Assembly: GCA_035718085.1 (NCBI GenBank)
Contig: DASTHS010000201.1
Coordinates: 1-10,737 of the forward strand
DNA: 10,737 bases
Reading direction: 5' to 3'
Origin: DASTHS01 sp035718085
GTDB lineage: Bacteria; Actinomycetota; Acidimicrobiia; Acidimicrobiales; Palsa-688
Below the pieces are notes generated by a model, which saw nothing but the letters and a program-made list of their open reading frames with translations, made no database searches and had not been told where the DNA came from. The position numbers and the translations under genes were made by a program. Positions within the stretch are counted from its first letter, which is position 1; every line of letters begins with the position of its first letter. Positions 7,375 through 10,737 of the stretch are shown one piece after another.

Positions 7375-8033
7375 CAGGCCCGCTCAGGGATGGCGAGCAG
7401 CCGGCCGGGCCGCAGCGCCAGGGGGTCCTCGATGCCGTTGGCCGACGCGATCGACCGCCAGCGGGTCGGGTCGCCGTAGTGGATCGACGAGATGCGGTCG
7501 AGGGTCTCGCCGGGCTGGATGCGGTGGGTCCGGTGCGGGAACGGCGTGCCCGAGGTCGGGTTCTGGCGCACCAGCGACGGGTCGTCCTCGTACTGCAGCA
7601 ACGTCAGGTTCGCCCGGGCCCGTAGCGGCGTGCCCGACGACGAGAAGTACTCGAAGGTCAGCGACAGGTCGGTCACCACCGCCTTGAACGAGTGGAACGA
7701 CCCCCAGTGGAAGGTCACCCACGGCGGCCGGGCGTTGGCGGTGCCGGTGCTCGACGACGGCAGCGAGCTGTCGATCTGGGTCAGCTTGACCAGCTTGGCC
7801 GTCTCGGCGTTGACCGCCGTGCCGGCACCGGTCGTGTCGAAGAACAGCTCCAGGGTCAGCTTCCCGGAGGTGGCGCCCGTGTAGTCGAGCGTGGGCACCC
7901 CGTGGCCGGGCATCGCCTGGCCCTTCCAGCTCGAGCTGTGCGAGAAGCTGAGCTTCTCGGGGTTGAACATGCAGTCGATGCGGTCACCGCCCTCGGTCTG
8001 CAGGTAGGCCTTGGTGTTGGCGCTGGTGGGCAT
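7374..8033 (-). CDS. CIS tube-type LysM protein (Afp7-like hub adaptor)
   Basis: The 219-residue protein starts at the ATG in the TGATG overlap with the DUF4157 gene. An in-frame extension to 8300 lies inside that gene, is Arg/Pro/His-rich and was rejected. Residues 1 to about 150 carry the CIS tube N-terminal pattern: C-M-F-N-P-E-K-L-S-F-S (21-31), S-x-S-W-K-G-Q-A, G-A-T-S-G-K-L-T-L-E-L-F-F-D-T-T-G, and later P-P-W-V-T-F-H-W-G and F-S-S-S-G-T-P-L-R-A-R-A. Residues about 169-219 are one LysM domain (T-H-R-I-Q-P-G-E-T-L-D-R-I, N-G-I-E-D-P-L-A-L-R-P-G-R-L-L-A-I-P). In Afp/PVC this protein sits at the tube-spike junction, and its LysM is structural rather than for wall binding. Position directly before the spike gene fits Afp7. 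Confidence 0.95.
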   Translation of the reverse strand: MPTSANTKAYLQTEGGDRIDCMFNPEKLSFSHSSSWKGQAMPGHGVPTLDYTGATSGKLTLELFFDTTGAGTAVNAETAKLVKLTQIDSSLPSSSTGTANARPPWVTFHWGSFHSFKAVVTDLSLTFEYFSSSGTPLRARANLTLLQYEDDPSLVRQNPTSGTPFPHRTHRIQPGETLDRISSIHYGDPTRWRSIASANGIEDPLALRPGRLLAIPERA

Positions 8034-10737
8034 CACACCACCCCCGGCAGGTGGCGGAAGCTGCGTCGCTCGAGCTGCTCGATGACCCGTTCCTCGAGGG
8101 CCTCGACGATGCGGTCGAGCAGTTCCGGCGTGAGCTCGAGGTCCGGCGGGCTGTCCTGGTTGTGGGACGTGTGGGTGGGCACGGGCGCTCCCGAGGGGTG
8201 GGTGAGGGGGTGGCCGGGCATGCCCGGCGCAAGGTGGTCGGCGCCGCCGTCGCCGGCAGCCGCCTTCTCGTCGTAGAAGCGGGAGAGCAGTGTCCCCCAC
8301 CCGCCGCCGGCCGGGCGGCCGGCCCGCTCGGGCACGAGCGGTGTGGGCGCCGACGGGCCGCTCCCACCGCCGCTGCTGGCGCCGACGGAGCGGCGCAGGG
8401 TGGTGTCGGCGCCGGCTGTGGTGACCCGGCTGCTCACGTTGCCACCGAAGGCTCGCGGCCCGGTCACGGCCAGGCCCTCGGCGCCGAAGGTGCGCTGCAG
8501 CAGGGGCGGCCCGCCGGCCGAGGGCGGCCCCACCAGGCCCGGCAGGTCGGTGGCGCCGGCCAGTGCGCGCACCAGCGTGCCGGTGCGCTCGGCGCGGTGC
8601 TCCTCGGCGTCGTGGTGGTCGTCACCGAAGAAGCGCGGCACGCTCGACGGCGAAGCGGCGTGCACCAGCTCGTGCGCCACGATCTCGGCGCTGCGGGCCG
8701 AGCGGTCGGGCACGTGGTCGAGGTGGATCACCCTGCCGATCGTCGCCGCCGGCTTGCCGGCGGCCGCTAGGGCTGCCCGGCTGGTCGGCCCGGTCGACAT
8801 GCTGACCGGCGGCCGGCCGACGAGGGCCCGGGCCAGCACCTGGAGGTGCGCTGGCAGGGCCTGCTCGGCGTCGGCAGAGCGTCGGCGCAGCACGTCGGTG
8901 AAGCGGGCCGCGGCCGACCCGGGGCCCGATGCCGGCCGCTGGGCCCCGTGGTGGCCGGGAGCGATGGCGGCCCCGTCGGCGTGGCGGCCGCCGGGCCGCA
9001 CGACGTCGCCGTGCCGGTGGGCATCCGGGCCAGCGGGGCCACCCGTCGGTGCGGGGCGGGCCCCCGGCCGCACGGCGGCGCCCTCGATGCGGTGGGCGCT
9101 GGCGTCGCCGTGGCGGTCGGTGACGCGGTCGATCCGGCCGTTGCCCCGGCCGCCGCGGCGCCCGGGTCCAGCCGGTGTCCCGGCGCCCCACTGCGGGGCT
9201 GCAGGCCAGTCGCCGCCGTCGTCGTGGTTCCGTCCTGCGCCGGCCGGGGGCCGCACCGCTGGGCCGCCGCCGGGGGCGATCGGTCGCAGGTGCGGGTCCG
9301 ACCCGCCGGTGCGCCGTTCGAGGCGGCGGCGGGCGGTGGGCAGACCGCCCATGGCCGACCAGCCGGCGATGCCGCCGGGGTGGATGGGCCGGCCGAACGA
9401 GGCCGCGGCCGTCGGGCCGTCGGCGTCGGCACCGGCCGCGCCGCCGGCCACCCGGCGCTGGGCCCATCCCAGGGCCGAGCCGCCCCGGTCGTCACCGCCG
9501 GTGGTGTTCGGGCCGGCGCCCGTGCCGGTGGCGCTCGTCTCGGCGATGGCCGGGGTGGACGTGCCGCTCGCAGCGCCGGTGGGCGCACCCGCCGGCTGCC
9601 CTTCGGGGCCGGCAGCGAGTGCGCTGGTCGATTGGCGCGACCCGGCCTGCCCGTGCACTGCACCGGACGCGCCCGACGGGGTGGCACCGCCACCGGAGGC
9701 GGGCTGACGGTCGATGCCGGTCGCGGGCACAGAACGGGCGGCCACCGTGGCGGCGAGGTCGACACCGTTGGAGGCGGCCCGCTCGGCTGTTGCGGCGCCG
9801 TGCCGGCCGTCGCCCTCCGTGGCCGCGGCGCGCCGGATTGCCCCGGCCCCGAGCCGGGTCGCACTTCCCCCGGCGAGGTCGGCCGAGAAGCCGCCGGTCC
9901 TCGGAGCGCCGGCGGGAGGTGCGACCGGCACCGTGCCGAGGTGGGCCGCCGTGCTGCGGCGGACCATCGCATCACCGGCGGTCGACGCCAGACGGGCGGC
10001 GAGGGTGGCAGGGCCGCCCGCCGAGGCGGTCGTGGGGGCGCGCCCGACCAGGGCACCGTCAGGTGCCGCCGGCGCGCCGCCGCGGCTGGATGGCAGGCTC
10101 GCCGGCGCCGTGGCCGTCGGCGCCGCCGCCACGAGGGGCAGAGCCGCAGGCGGGCGCCCGGGTTGGCGCGCCGGCCCGGGCGCCGCTGCGCCCTCGGCGG
10201 GCGCGCTGCCGGTCGACCCCGTGGTCGCACCGTCGCGCCTGGTGTCGCCCGCGGCCGTGACGGCGGCCACCGCCGCGCTCGGTGTCGCAGGGCTCCCGGC
10301 TGCGGAGGCCGGGCCATCGCCGGCCGGCCGCGGCGTGTCGGCGTCGCCGACCGGTCGCCCGGCGTCGCCGACCGGTCGCCCGGCGCCGGCCGGGGGAGCG
10401 ACGGCTACGCCGGCCAGGTGGCCCGTGAACCCGTGGGCAGCCACGCTGCGGGCGGCGATCAGGTCGGCCGTCGATGCGGCGAGCCGGGACGCCACCGACG
10501 CGGCCGAGGCTGGTTGCCCGGCGTCGGTGGTGGCGAGGTCCGCGGGCCCGCCGGTGCCGGCGCTCGCGCCGGCAGCCGGCGCGCCGGGCGCATCAGCGGT
10601 GCTGCCGCCAGGAGAGGTGGCGGCCGCCCCGACGCCAAGTCCCGCCGCCGACGGTCCCGGGATGGCGGCGCTGCGCTGCAGCGCCTCCGGGGCGGCCGTC
10701 GCCGGGGGTGTCGCCGCCAGCGTGGGCGCGCCGAAGC
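8033..10737 (-). CDS. Long DUF4157-type putative metalloprotease of the CIS operon with a repetitive N-terminal region, N-terminus beyond window
   Basis: The frame is open to the right edge (codons from 10735), giving at least 900 residues; the GTG at 10495 is only an internal candidate start. Numbering from that GTG, residues 1-530 are Ala/Gly/Pro/Thr-rich, low-complexity, with degenerate repeats around R-S-x-A-A. Residues about 535-650 form a DUF4157-like domain: L-R-R-R-S-A-D-A-E-Q-A-L, L-A-R-A-L-V-G, I-G-R-V-I-H-L-D, then E-I-V-A-H-E-L-V-H at 604-612 (HExxH, zinc-peptidase type) and D-A-E-E-H-R-A-E-R at 629-637, whose acidic residues could supply a third ligand. A second low-complexity linker (650-780) leads to a charged helix, V-E-A-L-E-E-R-V-I-E-Q-L-E-R-R (797-811), near the C-terminus. 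DUF4157 proteins are frequent eCIS companions, and proteolytic activity or tube cargo status is not established. The reading frame is chosen because the domain and C-terminus lie in it without interruption. Confidence 0.85.
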   Translation of the reverse strand, partial: FGAPTLAATPPATAAPEALQRSAAIPGPSAAGLGVGAAATSPGGSTADAPGAPAAGASAGTGGPADLATTDAGQPASAASVASRLAASTADLIAARSVAAHGFTGHLAGVAVAPPAGAGRPVGDAGRPVGDADTPRPAGDGPASAAGSPATPSAAVAAVTAAGDTRRDGATTGSTGSAPAEGAAAPGPARQPGRPPAALPLVAAAPTATAPASLPSSRGGAPAAPDGALVGRAPTTASAGGPATLAARLASTAGDAMVRRSTAAHLGTVPVAPPAGAPRTGGFSADLAGGSATRLGAGAIRRAAATEGDGRHGAATAERAASNGVDLAATVAARSVPATGIDRQPASGGGATPSGASGAVHGQAGSRQSTSALAAGPEGQPAGAPTGAASGTSTPAIAETSATGTGAGPNTTGGDDRGGSALGWAQRRVAGGAAGADADGPTAAASFGRPIHPGGIAGWSAMGGLPTARRRLERRTGGSDPHLRPIAPGGGPAVRPPAGAGRNHDDGGDWPAAPQWGAGTPAGPGRRGGRGNGRIDRVTDRHGDASAHRIEGAAVRPGARPAPTGGPAGPDAHRHGDVVRPGGRHADGAAIAPGHHGAQRPASGPGSAAARFTDVLRRRSADAEQALPAHLQVLARALVGRPPVSMSTGPTSRAALAAAGKPAATIGRVIHLDHVPDRSARSAEIVAHELVHAASPSSVPRFFGDDHHDAEEHRAERTGTLVRALAGATDLPGLVGPPSAGGPPLLQRTFGAEGLAVTGPRAFGGNVSSRVTTAGADTTLRRSVGASSGGGSGPSAPTPLVPERAGRPAGGGWGTLLSRFYDEKAAAGDGGADHLAPGMPGHPLTHPSGAPVPTHTSHNQDSPPDLELTPELLDRIVEALEERVIEQLERRSFRHLPGVV
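9899..10000 (-). repeat. Degenerate protein repeat, copy B, in the N-terminal region of the DUF4157 protein
   Basis: Residues 166-199 run A-A-R-L-A-S-T-A-G-D-A-M-V-R-R-S-T-A-A-H, then V-P-V-A-P-P-A-G-A-P-R. This is the clearest partner of copy A at 10376-10492. Weaker relatives of the R-S/A-x-A core follow at residues 220-224 and 253-257. Confidence 0.65.
10341..10382 (-). repeat. Perfect 21-bp direct repeat, two copies, in the DUF4157 gene
   Basis: Bases 10341-10361 and 10362-10382 are identical. On the minus strand they encode a duplicated seven-residue unit, A-G-R-P-V-G-D. The perfect identity at DNA level suggests a recent slippage duplication in the low-complexity region. Confidence 0.9.
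10376..10492 (-). repeat. Degenerate protein repeat, copy A, in the N-terminal region of the DUF4157 protein
   Basis: Residues 2-40 (from the internal GTG) run S-R-L-A-A-S-T-A-D-L-I-A-A-R-S-V-A-A-H, a short Gly/Leu-rich link, then V-A-P-P-A-G-A. They align with copy B at 9899-10000 with one single-residue gap before the histidine and a longer one after it. The shared core is R-L-A, S-T-A, D, R-S, A-A-H and V-A-P-P-A-G-A. Confidence 0.65.

Noticed and set aside
7374..7530. LysM domain read as a cell-wall hydrolase or peptidoglycan-binding protein
   Set aside because: There is no signal peptide and no catalytic domain, and it is fused to a CIS tube domain directly before the spike gene, so the structural Afp7-like role is preferred.
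8034..8300. In-frame upstream extension of the LysM gene
   Set aside because: It overlaps the C-terminal coding part of the DUF4157 gene and is Arg/Pro/His-rich. The ATG at 8033 begins the CIS tube domain and forms a TGATG junction.
8767..10317. A 516-codon minus-strand frame overlapping the N-terminal region of the DUF4157 gene
   Set aside because: The competing frame is Pro/Arg-rich and ends without any domain, while the chosen frame runs unbroken into the HELVH domain and the C-terminal helix.

Overview
The window is extremely GC-rich (apparently above 70 % throughout, with G/C at nearly all third codon positions), uses ATG, GTG and TTG starts, and packs its genes with one- to four-base overlaps. 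Together with the gene families present this points to an actinomycetote chromosome. The sequence alone does not allow a genus call. No tRNA, rRNA, CRISPR array, insertion sequence or phage integrase was seen.

The main content, on the minus strand from 10737 down to 2176, is the baseplate-and-spike half of a contractile injection system (CIS), a phage-tail-like machine of the extracellular/cytoplasmic eCIS family (Afp, PVC, MAC and Streptomyces CIS relatives). In transcription order it holds: a very long DUF4157-type protein with an HELVH motif, open at the window edge (8033-10737); an Afp7-like tube/LysM protein (7374-8033); an Afp8/VgrG-like spike (5614-7374); a gp25-like baseplate wedge protein (5165-5617); a baseplate J-like protein (3215-5164); a short tail-protein-I-like protein (2613-3215); and a small double zinc-ribbon protein with one C-terminal membrane segment (2176-2616). 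Every junction is an overlap or direct abutment (TGATG three times, a TTG start overlapping a stop, TAG-GTG, and ATGA). This is therefore a single, translationally coupled operon whose promoter lies beyond 10737. Sheath, inner tube, ATPase, tape measure and cap genes are not in the window and would be expected upstream.

On the plus strand, the first 2092 bases are the 3' end of a gene for a large, low-charge, Thr/Ala/Val/Gly-rich protein made of successive beta-sandwich (carboxypeptidase-regulatory or Ig-like) modules with paired cysteines. It looks like an exported surface protein. It converges on the CIS operon, and the 83-base gap between the two stop codons holds two overlapping, mutually exclusive GC hairpins that probably form a shared terminator.

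The LysM protein, spike, gp25, J and I proteins should assemble the hub, spike and wedges that attach the tube-sheath to its target or trigger. The unusual parts are: the tail-anchored zinc-ribbon protein as last gene, a candidate membrane adaptor; the absence of a PAAR tip gene between gp25 and J, where the Afp order would place it; and the DUF4157 protein, which carries hundreds of residues of degenerate Arg-Ser/Ala-Ala repeats and a C-terminal charged helix.
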